Assembly (NCBI RefSeq): GCF_009765225.1
Contig: NZ_VMSF01000001.1
Span: forward strand, 1,612,001-1,676,000
Direction: 5' to 3'
Origin: Leifsonia sp. AG29
GTDB taxonomy: Bacteria; Actinomycetota; Actinomycetes; Actinomycetales; Microbacteriaceae
DNA length: 64,000 nucleotides
In this document: piece after piece, positions 1 through 10,418 of the stretch
Layout of the letters: every line of letters starts with the position of its first letter
Position numbering within the stretch: the stretch's first letter is position 1
Notes under the pieces: generated by a model
What the model saw: the letters and a program-made list of their open reading frames with translations, nothing else
Database searches by the model: none
Told to the model about the DNA's origin: nothing
Position numbers and translations under genes: made by a program

Positions 1-686
1 ACCTCGGAGCCGTCCTTGTTGCTCCAGAGACGCAGGGTGGGGTCGTTGGTGCTGACGGTGGAGGCGAACTTCTCCAGGGCCGGCATCGCGGAGGCCATGT
101 AGCGCGTGTGGAACGCGCCCGCGACCTGCAGCGGGATGACGCGCGCGCGGGCGGGCGGGTTCTCCGCCAGCTGAGCAAGCGCATCCAGCGCGCCGGCGAC
201 CACGATCTGACCGCCGCCGTTGAAGTTCGCGGGGGAGAGGCCGAGCTCCTCGAGCCGCGCCAGCAGCTCTGTCTCGTCAGCCCCGATCACCGCGCTCATC
301 CCCGTCTGCGCTTCCGCGGCCGCACGGGCCATTGCGGCACCCCGCTCGCGGACGAAGGCGACCGCGTCGGTCTCGCTCAGCACGCCGGCCCCGGCCGCGG
401 CGGTCAGCTCTCCGACGGAGTGCCCGGCGATACCGCCGATGCGCTCGCGGCGCCCGTTGGCGAACAGCGCGGAGAGCGTGAGCAGACCCGCGGACACGAT
501 GAGCGGCTGGGCCACTGCGGTGTCACGGATCGTGTCGGCGTCGCTGACCGTGCCGTGGGCCACGAGATCGATGCCGACGGCGTCGGAGATGCCGGTCAGC
601 TGATCGCGGAACGAGGACTCGGACAGCCAGGGGTCCAGGAAGCCCGGGGTCTGGGATCCCTGACCCGGGCACACGATGACGATCAC
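1..686 (-). CDS. fabD: Malonyl-CoA:ACP transacylase FabD (3' end outside window)
   Basis: Transfers malonyl groups from CoA to acyl carrier protein for type II fatty acid synthesis in the cytoplasm. The N-terminus reads VIVCPGQGSQTPGFL, the oxyanion-side GQGSQ motif of FabD, and GIAGHSVGE near 411-440 carries the nucleophilic Ser. About 228 residues are visible; the C-terminal part lies beyond base 1. The GTG at 686 gives a typical FabD start just before the GQGSQ motif; no strong ribosome site precedes it, and a CAGACT hexamer 7 bases upstream could be a leaderless -10 box. A PucR-type regulator lies directly upstream on the same strand, an arrangement seen at actinobacterial fab operons. 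Confidence 0.95.
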   Translation of the reverse strand, partial: MIVIVCPGQGSQTPGFLDPWLSESSFRDQLTGISDAVGIDLVAHGTVSDADTIRDTAVAQPLIVSAGLLTLSALFANGRRERIGGIAGHSVGELTAAAGAGVLSETDAVAFVRERGAAMARAAAEAQTGMSAVIGADETELLARLEELGLSPANFNGGGQIVVAGALDALAQLAENPPARARVIPLQVAGAFHTRYMASAMPALEKFASTVSTNDPTLRLWSNKDGSE

Positions 687-719
687 GGTTTCCAGTCTGC
701 CAATCTTCCGCAGCGCGGA

Positions 720-738
720 TGTGTCGGTTGGATACGAA
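720..738 (-). promoter_or_regulatory. Candidate operator upstream of fabD
   Basis: On the plus strand this reads TGTGTCGGTTGGATACGAA. Nearly the same string, with one substitution and one base less, occurs at 4747-4764 upstream of aceE. Both copies lie in the 5' region of minus-strand genes that flank the FasR-type regulator. I infer a shared operator, possibly for that regulator; no binding data are available. Confidence 0.4.
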
Positions 739-770
739 GTATTCGGTTCTTCGCTGTGGTTATCTACAAC

Positions 771-1985
771 TCAGTGCCCGCGTCGGGCCCCGTCGGGCTC
801 GTTGATCGAACCCACGATGAGCGCGGCCTGGAGGATCAGGGCCTCGCGGGCGCCCGTGGCATCCCAGCCGATCACCTCCGAGACGCGCTTGAGGCGGTAG
901 CGGACGGTGTTCGGGTGCACGAACAGCTCCCGCGCCGTCGCCTCGAGAGAGCGGCCGTTGTCGAGGTAGCACCACAGGGTCGTGAGCAGCTCGGGGGAGT
1001 AGGCCTGCAGCGGACGGTAGATGCGGCTGATCAGCGTGGCGCGGGCGAGTCCGTCGCCGGCCAGCGCGCGCTCGGGGAGGAGGTCGTCGGCGTGGACGGG
1101 TCTCGGGCAGTTGCGCCAAGCTTTGGCGACGGCGAATCCGGCGAGGGCGGCCTTGGCGCTCTTGGAGGCGTCGACGAGGCTCGGCACCTCGTGACCGAGC
1201 ACGAGGTGGCCGGCGCCGAAGCCCGGCTCGAGCTGCTCCGCGATCTCCATGAACGAGACGACCGGGGTCGGCCCGATGGCATCCTCCGGGGTGCTGTTGC
1301 TCGGCCAGGCGCGGCCGATGACGAGCACCAGGCGGCTGCCCTGGACCCCGATCAGCACGTCGGCCGACATGTGTCGCGCGGTGCGCCGCAGCTGGTCGAC
1401 GTCGAGCATCTTGGGTGCGGTCCCGACGAGGACGCTCACCTCGCCGTGCCCGTGCCAGCCCAGAGCCGCAATGCGGCTGGGGAGCTCGTCGTCGTACTCG
1501 CCCGTGAGGATGCTGTCGACGACCAGCGCCTCCAGGCGTGCATCCCACAGCCCCCGGGCCTCGGCGGCACGCGCGTAGACGTCGGCCGCCGCGAACGCGA
1601 TCTCCCGCGAGTACAGGAGGATCGCCTCCCGGAGATCCTCGCCGCCCCCCGCCTTCACTCGCTCCTCGACCACCTCGACGGTGATCTTGATGAGCTGGAG
1701 GGTCTGCTGCAGGCTCACGCTCCGCAGCAGTTCACGCGGGGCGGCACCGAACACGTCGGCTGCGATCCACGGTGTCGAGCGCGGGTCGTCGTACCAGGAG
1801 ATGAACGACGAGATGCCCGCCTGGGCCACCAGGCCGACGGCGCTGCGCCGGCCCGGGGGCATGTCGCGATACCAGGGGAGCGTGTCCTCCAGCCGCTTGA
1901 GCGTGCTCGTCGCAAGCTCGCCGGAGATCTTCCTCAGCCAGGCGAGGGTGTCGGCCTTCGAGCGTCCCTCCGGGCGCGGGGTCAC
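771..1985 (-). CDS. fasR: PucR-type HTH regulator of fatty acid synthesis (FasR-like)
   Basis: A 404-residue regulator with no obvious N-terminal domain assignment and a C-terminal PucR helix-turn-helix. The segment around residues 335-395 (TARELFVHPNTVRYRLKRV) is the classic PucR/CdaR C-terminal HTH, followed by LILQAALIV. It lies between aceE (19 bases upstream, same strand, so probably co-transcribed) and fabD. The same arrangement surrounds FasR of Streptomyces coelicolor, the activator of the fabD-fabH-acpP-fabF operon. The symbol is assigned by this synteny and domain type, not by a search. The start is GTG at 1985; a G-rich stretch lies 7 bases before it. Confidence 0.75.
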   Translation of the reverse strand: MTPRPEGRSKADTLAWLRKISGELATSTLKRLEDTLPWYRDMPPGRRSAVGLVAQAGISSFISWYDDPRSTPWIAADVFGAAPRELLRSVSLQQTLQLIKITVEVVEERVKAGGGEDLREAILLYSREIAFAAADVYARAAEARGLWDARLEALVVDSILTGEYDDELPSRIAALGWHGHGEVSVLVGTAPKMLDVDQLRRTARHMSADVLIGVQGSRLVLVIGRAWPSNSTPEDAIGPTPVVSFMEIAEQLEPGFGAGHLVLGHEVPSLVDASKSAKAALAGFAVAKAWRNCPRPVHADDLLPERALAGDGLARATLISRIYRPLQAYSPELLTTLWCYLDNGRSLEATARELFVHPNTVRYRLKRVSEVIGWDATGAREALILQAALIVGSINEPDGARRGH

Positions 1986-2004
1986 CGCAGTGCCCCCGCG
2001 CCGC

Positions 2005-4731
<2,727 letters not shown>

Positions 4732-4746
4732 CCTCGACCTCTTTCT

Positions 4747-4764
4747 TGTGTCGGATGGATCGAA
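4747..4764 (-). promoter_or_regulatory. Candidate operator upstream of aceE
   Basis: TGTGTCGGATGGATCGAA on the plus strand, 16-33 bases upstream of the aceE GTG start. It matches the sequence upstream of fabD at 720-738 in the same orientation. This suggests that acetyl-CoA supply and fatty acid synthesis are co-regulated. It is inferred from two copies only. Confidence 0.4.
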
Positions 4765-4956
4765 AGACGATGCATACCGCTGTCGGGTTTCGACAAGCGC
4801 GGGCACCATCCTTCAGCCTAGCCGCACTCGCGCCGGACTGGTGACCGCGGTCGGCCGCCCGCCATCGGCCCTCCCTTTGCTTCGGGCGCGTGCCGGTCTA
4901 AGCTGGGTCCTCGTGCCCGGGACCGGCCAGAACGCGCGGGCAGGGAAGGACGCCCC

Positions 4957-5427
4957 ATGGCTCTCGAGAACGACACTCAGGCACCCGATTTCGAACTGCC
5001 CGATCAGTACGGGCAGCCGATCCGCCTCAGCGACTTCCGCGGCCGCAAGGCCGTCGCCATCGTCTTCTTCCCGCTGGCGTTCTCGGGAACGTGCACGGGA
5101 GAGCTGTGCGAGCTCCGCGACAACATCTCGCTGTTCCGCGACCATCGCGTCGAGCTCCTCGGAGTCTCGGTCGACTCCAAGTACACGCTCCGCGCCTGGG
5201 CCGAGCAGGAGCGCTACGACTTCAGCCTCCTCGCCGACTTCTGGCCGCACGGGCAGACCGCCAAGGAGTACGGCGTGTTCCTCCCCGAGAAGGGGTTCGC
5301 CAACCGGGCGACGTTCGTCGTCGACGAGACCGGGATCATCCGCGCCTCCTTCATCACCGCCCCGGGCGAGGCCCGCTCGATCGAGGCCTACCGCGCCGCC
5401 CTGGAGGAGCTGCCCGCGCACGTGTGA
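4957..5427 (+). CDS. AhpE/BCP-type thiol peroxiredoxin
   Basis: Reduces peroxides through a cysteine sulfenic acid intermediate in the cytoplasm. The 156-residue protein has a thioredoxin-fold peroxiredoxin core: FPLAFSGTCTGELCELRD contains the P-x3-S-x2-C active site with peroxidatic Cys46. A second Cys at 51 has the +5 spacing seen in BCP-type (atypical 2-Cys) enzymes. The flanking FPLAF...GEL is closest to mycobacterial AhpE, a 1-Cys enzyme. The ATG at 4957 follows AGGGAAGGA. It is divergent from aceE, with 225 bases between the starts. Confidence 0.9.
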   Translation: MALENDTQAPDFELPDQYGQPIRLSDFRGRKAVAIVFFPLAFSGTCTGELCELRDNISLFRDHRVELLGVSVDSKYTLRAWAEQERYDFSLLADFWPHGQTAKEYGVFLPEKGFANRATFVVDETGIIRASFITAPGEARSIEAYRAALEELPAHV

Positions 5428-5567
5428 CGCGCGGCGGCACCGTTCTGTTCATCGCGAACGGAGGATGAGCCGCGCGCCATGCACGCAATGACCTCCGCTC
5501 CCCGACCTCGCGCGGCGAGCCGCCCGAACCATCCTCCCTTCGCCGCCCGCTAGGCTGGGAGCACCCC

Positions 5568-5640
5568 GGGCCTTTAGCTCAGCTGGTAGAGCGCCACGTT
5601 TACACCGTGGATGTCGTCGGTTCGAACCCGGCAGGGCCCA
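5568..5640 (+). tRNA. tRNA-Val (anticodon TAC)
   Basis: A 73-base cloverleaf. Acceptor GGGCCTT pairs with AGGGCCC (with one G-T pair). The anticodon arm CCACG/CGTGG encloses loop TTTACAC with anticodon TAC, and the T-arm carries TTCGAAC. The CCA end is not encoded. A TAGGCT -10 hexamer lies at 5551-5556. Confidence 0.97.
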
Positions 5641-5663
5641 CCCACCTGGCACCCCCAGCCCAC

Positions 5664-5669
5664 TAGACT
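5664..5669 (+). promoter_or_regulatory. -10 box for a leaderless transcript
   Basis: TAGACT ends 6 bases before the ATG at 5676, and no ribosome site fits between. This places the transcription start at or next to the start codon. Confidence 0.5.
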
Positions 5670-5675
5670 CCCCGC

Positions 5676-6428
5676 ATGCCGGAGGGGCCGTACCGCTGGT
5701 TCGTCGTCGCCGAGTTGGCGCTCGCGGCGATCACCTTCGTCGCGTTGCTGTTCGTCGTCGCACCGTACGGCGGGAGGCACGGGCGAGCCGGCTGGGGCCC
5801 GACCGTTCCCGCCCGGGTCGGCTGGCTCATCATGGAGGCGCCCGCCAGCCTCCTCTTCGCAGCCTTCTTCCTCCTGGGGCAGCACCGGTCCCAGCTCGTC
5901 CCGCTCGTCTTCCTCGCTCTCTGGCAGGTGCACTACGTGTATCGAGCCTTCGTGTACCCGTTCCTCCTGCGCACGAGCGCTCGCATGCCCGTCCTCGTCA
6001 TGCTCCTCGCGATCCTGTTCAACCTGCTCAACGCGTGGGTCAACGCCCGGTGGGTCTCGGAGTACGGCGACTACCCGGTGTCCTGGCTCGGCGATCCGCG
6101 CTTCTGGGTCGGCGCCCTCTTGTTCGCGTCGGGTCTAGCCCTCAACACGTCGTCCGACCGGATCCTCCGCAGGCTTCGGCGAGGCAGCACCGGGTACGCG
6201 ATCCCGTCAGGGGGAGGCTTCCGCTACGTCTCCAGCCCGAACTATCTCGGCGAGATCATCGAGTGGACCGGTTGGGCGGTTGCCACGTGGTCGCTCGCCG
6301 GGACCGCCTTCGCCGTCTACACCGCCGCGAACCTGGCGCCCCGGGCGTTCGCGAACCATCGCTGGTACCGCGATACGTTCCCGGACTACCCGAGCGAACG
6401 ACGGGCGCTCGTCCCGTTCCTCCTCTGA
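5676..6428 (+). CDS. Steroid 5-alpha-reductase family membrane protein (SRD5A-like)
   Basis: The 250-residue polytopic membrane protein closely resembles the SRD5A family, which reduces an enone double bond with NADPH. The C-terminus FRYVSSPNYLGEIIEW, HRWYRDTFPDYP and ALVPFLL matches the signature of human SRD5A1/2. The N-terminal half keeps Glu54 (IMEAP) and Tyr87 (VHYVYRAFVYP), which align with the catalytic Glu57 and Tyr91 of SRD5A2. I count about seven membrane segments. The bacterial substrate is unknown; a steroid, polyprenol or other enone lipid is possible. It appears monocistronic, with a leaderless-type promoter 6 bases upstream. Confidence 0.85.
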   Translation: MPEGPYRWFVVAELALAAITFVALLFVVAPYGGRHGRAGWGPTVPARVGWLIMEAPASLLFAAFFLLGQHRSQLVPLVFLALWQVHYVYRAFVYPFLLRTSARMPVLVMLLAILFNLLNAWVNARWVSEYGDYPVSWLGDPRFWVGALLFASGLALNTSSDRILRRLRRGSTGYAIPSGGGFRYVSSPNYLGEIIEWTGWAVATWSLAGTAFAVYTAANLAPRAFANHRWYRDTFPDYPSERRALVPFLL

Positions 6429-6443
6429 CCGAAGCAGGAGGAG

Positions 6444-7613
6444 TCAGCCGAGCAGTTCGCGGGCGACCTCGGCACGCGCCAGCTCGAACGTGCCGATGAC
6501 CGGGACGCCGACGCGCGCCGCGGCCTCTCGCGACGCGAGCGGAGACACGGTCACCATGCCCGAGACCGCAGCCGGCGACAGCCCGGCGCTCCGCAGCTCC
6601 GCGATCCCGGCGACTGCGCCGAGGGCGTCCGTCGCGGCGAAGAGCAGCCGGTCGACGCGCGCCTGGAGGGACGGCTCCCCGAGGACCCCGCGGGTCTCGT
6701 CCTGGTAGACGCCGTCGGCGATCTCGATGACGATGACGTCGGGGCCTGCGGCCGCGAGAACGTCGACCAGCGAGTGGAACAGTCCGAGGATCTCCGAGGA
6801 GCCGACGCGGAACGTCGTGGGATAGCCGAAGTCGGTGAAGTCTGCGACAGCGATCGCCCCGGCGTCGCGGAACATGTTCGGGTCGCCCCCCGCCGCCGTG
6901 CCCGTGGCCTTGCCCGCGGCGACGCGAAGCCCGGAAGCGGACAGCCCGTGGACGAGGTTCGCCGCGGCCGTCGACTTGCCCGAGTTCATGGAGGTGCCGA
7001 GGACGACGACGACGCGCGGCGCGTCGAGCGCCGAGCCCGGCTCGGAGACGGGGAGCATGCTGCTCGCCCGGTGCGGCGCGAGGCGCGGGAGGGTGAGCCG
7101 GCCGCCCGCGTCCGCGAGCATCCCGATGGGGGAGAGGGTCGTCGGCGCCGCCATCGAGCCGTGCGCGGCGAGCACGGAACCGGCCACGCCGCCGGCCGCG
7201 ATGAGGTGGCACGGGCCGAGGTCGCCCGGAACCTCGGCGAGCACGGCATCCGGCGCGTAGCGGTGTCCGTAGGCGACGAGGACCTCGTCGCCGGCGAAGA
7301 GCGTCTGGCGGCGCGATCCGGGGCCTTCGATCCAGCTCAGGTGCCCCAGCTCCTCCACGCGCGCGAGCACGATGTCACCGGGCTGCGGGACGGTGTCGAG
7401 TGCGGACTCGAGGTGGTAGCGGGTCGCGTCCTCGGCGAGCGCGGCCGCGAGGTAGCGGGTGCTGTACGCCGCCTTGGCACGGAGCAGTCGCTCCGCCGGG
7501 ACGGGGCCGCCGAGCGTCGGGATGGGCCCGCTGACCGGCGAGACGGGGGTGGATGACGCGTCGGCGGCACCGGTGCGGAAGCGGGCAGGGGCATCGAGGG
7601 ATGAGCTCAGCAT
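6444..7613 (-). CDS. DUF1611-like P-loop protein
   Basis: A 389-residue cytoplasmic protein. The C-terminal half has a Walker A motif GTSMNSGKSTAA, then VIVIEIADGVYQDET (Walker B-like) and repeated Ala/Gly-rich strands, as in DUF1611/MobB-like NTPases. The N-terminal half (ALDTVPQPGDIVLARVEELGH) looks like a separate beta-rich domain. Some DUF1611 proteins take part in D-amino acid metabolism; nothing in this neighbourhood supports that here. The start is ATG at 7613 with GAAAGG 7 bases upstream; an in-frame upstream codon at 7673 lacks a ribosome site. The reaction is unknown. Confidence 0.65.
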   Translation of the reverse strand: MLSSSLDAPARFRTGAADASSTPVSPVSGPIPTLGGPVPAERLLRAKAAYSTRYLAAALAEDATRYHLESALDTVPQPGDIVLARVEELGHLSWIEGPGSRRQTLFAGDEVLVAYGHRYAPDAVLAEVPGDLGPCHLIAAGGVAGSVLAAHGSMAAPTTLSPIGMLADAGGRLTLPRLAPHRASSMLPVSEPGSALDAPRVVVVLGTSMNSGKSTAAANLVHGLSASGLRVAAGKATGTAAGGDPNMFRDAGAIAVADFTDFGYPTTFRVGSSEILGLFHSLVDVLAAAGPDVIVIEIADGVYQDETRGVLGEPSLQARVDRLLFAATDALGAVAGIAELRSAGLSPAAVSGMVTVSPLASREAAARVGVPVIGTFELARAEVARELLG

Positions 7614-7815
7614 CGAGCGGCCTTTCGTGGTTGGGAGGGAGTCGCCACGTGCTGATGCCGCCTGCGGATTCAAGCAATCATAAGGGCGCTCCGGTGGCGT
7701 GCAAGTGAACGCCCGATGACGGCCCGGGGAGCGGTGACGGAGGTCGTCCCTATGCTGTCCGCGAGGGCCCGTCGCACGCGTGGTCCACGGCGCTGAACGA
7801 GGGAGGAACGGGTCG

Positions 7816-8883
7816 GTGACCGAGAACGTCGAGCAGTGGTGGCGCCGCCGTCAGTGGTCGAAGGGCGTCCCCGTCCCGTACCCGGTCGGCCGCTACCGGG
7901 CGGACTGGGAGCGCTATCCGGTTCTGGTGCGTCAGTACCATCCCGACCTCAATCACGGCATCACCCTGAGCCAGATCCCGCCCGCTGCCGACGTCTACCT
8001 GCTCTGGCAGTGCGACTCCGGCCATCTCTTCATCGCGACGCCGGAGGAGCAGCGTTCGAGACCCGGGGGCGCTCGGCGGCGCTCGGTGTGGTGCCCGCAC
8101 TGCGCCGAGCTCGCCGCGCCACGGCGCATCCGGCGTCCCGAGCCCGACGCCGGTCTCCACGTCTGCGGCCATGCGCGCGATCCGCGCCGGATCGAGGCCG
8201 ATCCGGCCGACGACCGCTGCTACCTCTGCCGTCGGCTCGACCGGGAGGCGCTGAAGCGCGACCAGCTCGTCGCGATGGCGACCCCCGGCGCTCGAGCCGC
8301 TGTGTCGGACGAGAACGGCACGAGCGGACGCTACTCCTGGCAGTGCACCGCCGGGCACCCGTCGTTCAGTGCGACGATCGAGAAGATCCTCGGCGGCAAA
8401 CGCTGCCCGGTGTGCCGGCACGCCCTCTCCGGCGCTGCCGCCGTCGCCGTCGGCGAGGCGTTCACGAGCCGCTGGGCGCCGCGGCCGGCGTCCGCCGCCG
8501 AGCCCGACCTCCGTCGTCGCCTCGCCGAACGTCTCGACGTCGACCTCTCGGCGAACGCCGTTCGGGTCGCCAAGCCGTTCCACTCCCACCTCGAGGTCTG
8601 GCCCGACATCGTGATCCCCGAGCTCAAGGTGGCGGTGGAGTACGACACGACCGGCCGCCACGGCCTCGAGCACGTCGGCCCGCGGGAGGCGTCCGACCGG
8701 CGCAAGGACCGCCTGCTGCGAGCGGCGGGGTGGGAGGTGGTGCGGGTCCGGTGCGGCAAACTGCAACCGATCGGACCCTACGACGTGGTCGCCGGCGGCG
8801 TCTCGGACTCGGTCGTCGCGCGGATCATCGATCGCCTCGGCGAGATCCGGGGGAGTCTCTTCGTCAGCGCGTACCTGCGGTGA
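7816..8883 (+). CDS. Zinc-ribbon protein with C-terminal nuclease-like domain
   Basis: A 355-residue protein with several Cys pairs: CDSGH near 60, WCPHC near 90, CYLC near 135, CTAGH near 175 and CPVC near 198. These resemble the treble-clef/zinc-ribbon repeats of DUF4379-like proteins. The C-terminal 110 residues (WPDIVIPELKVAVEYDTTGRH ... DRRKDRLLRAAGWEV) follow the D-x(n)-E-x-D ... K pattern of Vsr/DUF559-like PD-(D/E)xK nucleases. It could be a DNA repair or defence nuclease; this is inferred from fold motifs only. The start is GTG at 7816 after GAGGGAGGAA. A TATGCT -10 box lies at 7751-7756. Confidence 0.6.
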   Translation: MTENVEQWWRRRQWSKGVPVPYPVGRYRADWERYPVLVRQYHPDLNHGITLSQIPPAADVYLLWQCDSGHLFIATPEEQRSRPGGARRRSVWCPHCAELAAPRRIRRPEPDAGLHVCGHARDPRRIEADPADDRCYLCRRLDREALKRDQLVAMATPGARAAVSDENGTSGRYSWQCTAGHPSFSATIEKILGGKRCPVCRHALSGAAAVAVGEAFTSRWAPRPASAAEPDLRRRLAERLDVDLSANAVRVAKPFHSHLEVWPDIVIPELKVAVEYDTTGRHGLEHVGPREASDRRKDRLLRAAGWEVVRVRCGKLQPIGPYDVVAGGVSDSVVARIIDRLGEIRGSLFVSAYLR

Positions 8884-9027
8884 TGGGATTCTCGATCGGT
8901 GCGCCGGTGAACGGACGTCGCCCACCGACGGGCGCGGCTCTGGCCCTGCGGACCGGTGCTGGCTACGCTGACAGCCGACGCGGCGGGTCGTCCGATCCGT
9001 CGCGGGACTCTCACGAGGAGGAGAACA

Positions 9028-9447
9028 ATGCCGTCCATCCTGAATCCGTACCTGAACTTCCGGACGCAGGCTCGCGAGGCCATGGACTTCTACCAGTCGG
9101 TCTTCGGCGGCGAGGTGCAGCGCAGCACCTTCGCCGACTTCCAGATGGCCCAGGACCCGGCCGATGCCGACCTGATCATGCATTCGCAGCTCACCTCGCC
9201 GGCCGGCTTCACCCTCATGGCGGCCGACGTGCCGGAGCACATGGAGCTGAAGCAGGGCTCGGCGATCTCCATCTCGTTGAGCGGCTCCGACGAGGCCGAG
9301 CTGAGCGGCTGGTGGGACAAGCTGATGGAGGGGGGCACGGTCATCGAGCCCCTGTCGAAGGCGCCGTGGGGCGACTCGTTCGGGATGGGCATCGACCGGT
9401 TCGGCGTCCAGTGGCTCGTCAACATCGCGGGGAGCCCCTCCGCCTGA
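9028..9447 (+). CDS. PhnB-like VOC (glyoxalase superfamily) protein
   Basis: A 139-residue protein of the vicinal oxygen chelate fold, PhnB/3-demethylubiquinone-methyltransferase-like group. Seen: LNFRTQAREAMDFYQSVFGGEV at the start and DRFGVQWLVNI at the end, both hallmarks of the group. Members are often annotated as glyoxalase-like; the substrate is unknown. The start is ATG at 9028 directly after an AGGAGGAGAACA ribosome site. A strong hairpin follows the stop. Confidence 0.88.
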   Translation: MPSILNPYLNFRTQAREAMDFYQSVFGGEVQRSTFADFQMAQDPADADLIMHSQLTSPAGFTLMAADVPEHMELKQGSAISISLSGSDEAELSGWWDKLMEGGTVIEPLSKAPWGDSFGMGIDRFGVQWLVNIAGSPSA

Positions 9448-9458
9448 TCCCGCGCGAC

Positions 9459-9491
9459 GGTGGGAAGAGCGCGAGGAGCGGTCTTCCCACC
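9459..9491 (+). terminator. Hairpin terminator after the VOC gene
   Basis: GGTGGGAAGA pairs perfectly with TCTTCCCACC around a 13-base loop. There is no T-run, as is common in high-GC actinobacteria. Confidence 0.7.
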
Positions 9492-9551
9492 GGCCGGACC
9501 GCCCGCTATGGTCGGCGCCATCGGCACCCTGACACATCGGAGGTGGTCGCC

Positions 9552-10397
9552 ATGTGCCGCTGGCTCGCTTACTCGGGGGAGCCCTTGCAGCCCTCCGTGC
9601 TCATCCTCGACGCCCAGCATTCCCTCGTCGCGCAGTCGCTCAACTCGCCCCTCGGCGCTGAGACGGTGAACGGGGACGGCTTCGGCTTCGGCTGGTACCC
9701 GGCGGGGCCGGACGCCGGATCGCGGCCCGCCATCTTCCACAGCATCGAACCCGCATGGAACGACCAGAACCTGCGCGAGCTCACCGACGCCGTGCGCAGC
9801 CCGCTCTTCTTCGCGCACGTCCGGGCGGCCGCCGGGCCTCCCATCCAGCAGACGAACTGCCACCCGTTCCGGTACGAGGACTGGCTCTTCATGCACAACG
9901 GCTTCCTCGACGGATTCCACCTCATGAAACGCGACCTCGTCCTCGCCGTCGACGAGTCGCTCTACCCGAACATCCTCGGGACGACCGACTCGGAGGTGCT
10001 CTTCTACCTGGCCCTGACGCTCGGCCTCCAGGACGACCCGATCGGCGCCATGACGAAGGCCGTCCGCATGGTGGAGCAGGTCGGCGCGAAGCACGGGGTC
10101 AAGTTCCCGATGCAGGGGACCCTCGCTCTCTCCAACGGATCGACCATGTGGGCGTTCCGGTACTCGACCGCGCACCGCACGCGCAGCCTGTTCCACTCCG
10201 TGGCGGTCCCGGAACTGCGCGAGATGTACCCCGACGCCGAACGGCTGAGCGTGTTCGGGGACCACGCGAAAGTGGTCGTCTCGGAGCCGCTCAACGACCT
10301 CCCCGGAGCGTTCAAGGAGGTGCCGGAGTCGACCGTGGCCATCCTTGATGACGAGGGCTACCGCCACGAGTCGTTCCTCGATGACGGAGACGACTGA
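9552..10397 (+). CDS. Class II glutamine amidotransferase
   Basis: A 281-residue single-domain protein of the Ntn-hydrolase amidotransferase type (YafJ/EgtC-like). It begins MCRWLAYSGEP, so Cys2 becomes the N-terminal nucleophile after Met removal. NGDGFGFGWY, FFAHVRAA and NCHPFRYEDWLFMHNG are the conserved glutamine- and oxyanion-binding segments. EgtC releases glutamate during ergothioneine synthesis, but no other egt genes are near, so the substrate is unknown. The start ATG at 9552 is fixed by the need for Cys2; AGGTGG precedes it. Confidence 0.88.
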   Translation: MCRWLAYSGEPLQPSVLILDAQHSLVAQSLNSPLGAETVNGDGFGFGWYPAGPDAGSRPAIFHSIEPAWNDQNLRELTDAVRSPLFFAHVRAAAGPPIQQTNCHPFRYEDWLFMHNGFLDGFHLMKRDLVLAVDESLYPNILGTTDSEVLFYLALTLGLQDDPIGAMTKAVRMVEQVGAKHGVKFPMQGTLALSNGSTMWAFRYSTAHRTRSLFHSVAVPELREMYPDAERLSVFGDHAKVVVSEPLNDLPGAFKEVPESTVAILDDEGYRHESFLDDGDD

Positions 10398-10406
10398 CAC
10401 CGCTGG

Positions 10407-10412
10407 CAGAAT
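10407..10412 (+). promoter_or_regulatory. -10 box for a leaderless transcript
   Basis: CAGAAT lies 6 bases before the GTG at 10419, downstream of the amidotransferase stop. It is a weaker match to TANNNT than the other examples in this window. Confidence 0.35.
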
Positions 10413-10418
10413 CCCCGT

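Noticed and set aside
5568-5640. tRNA-Val as an integration site
   Set aside because: No integrase or repeated tRNA 3' end is found nearby.
9552-10397. Assignment of the class II amidotransferase as EgtC
   Set aside because: The fold and Cys2 fit, but no egtA, egtB, egtD or egtE is in the neighbourhood, so no symbol was given.
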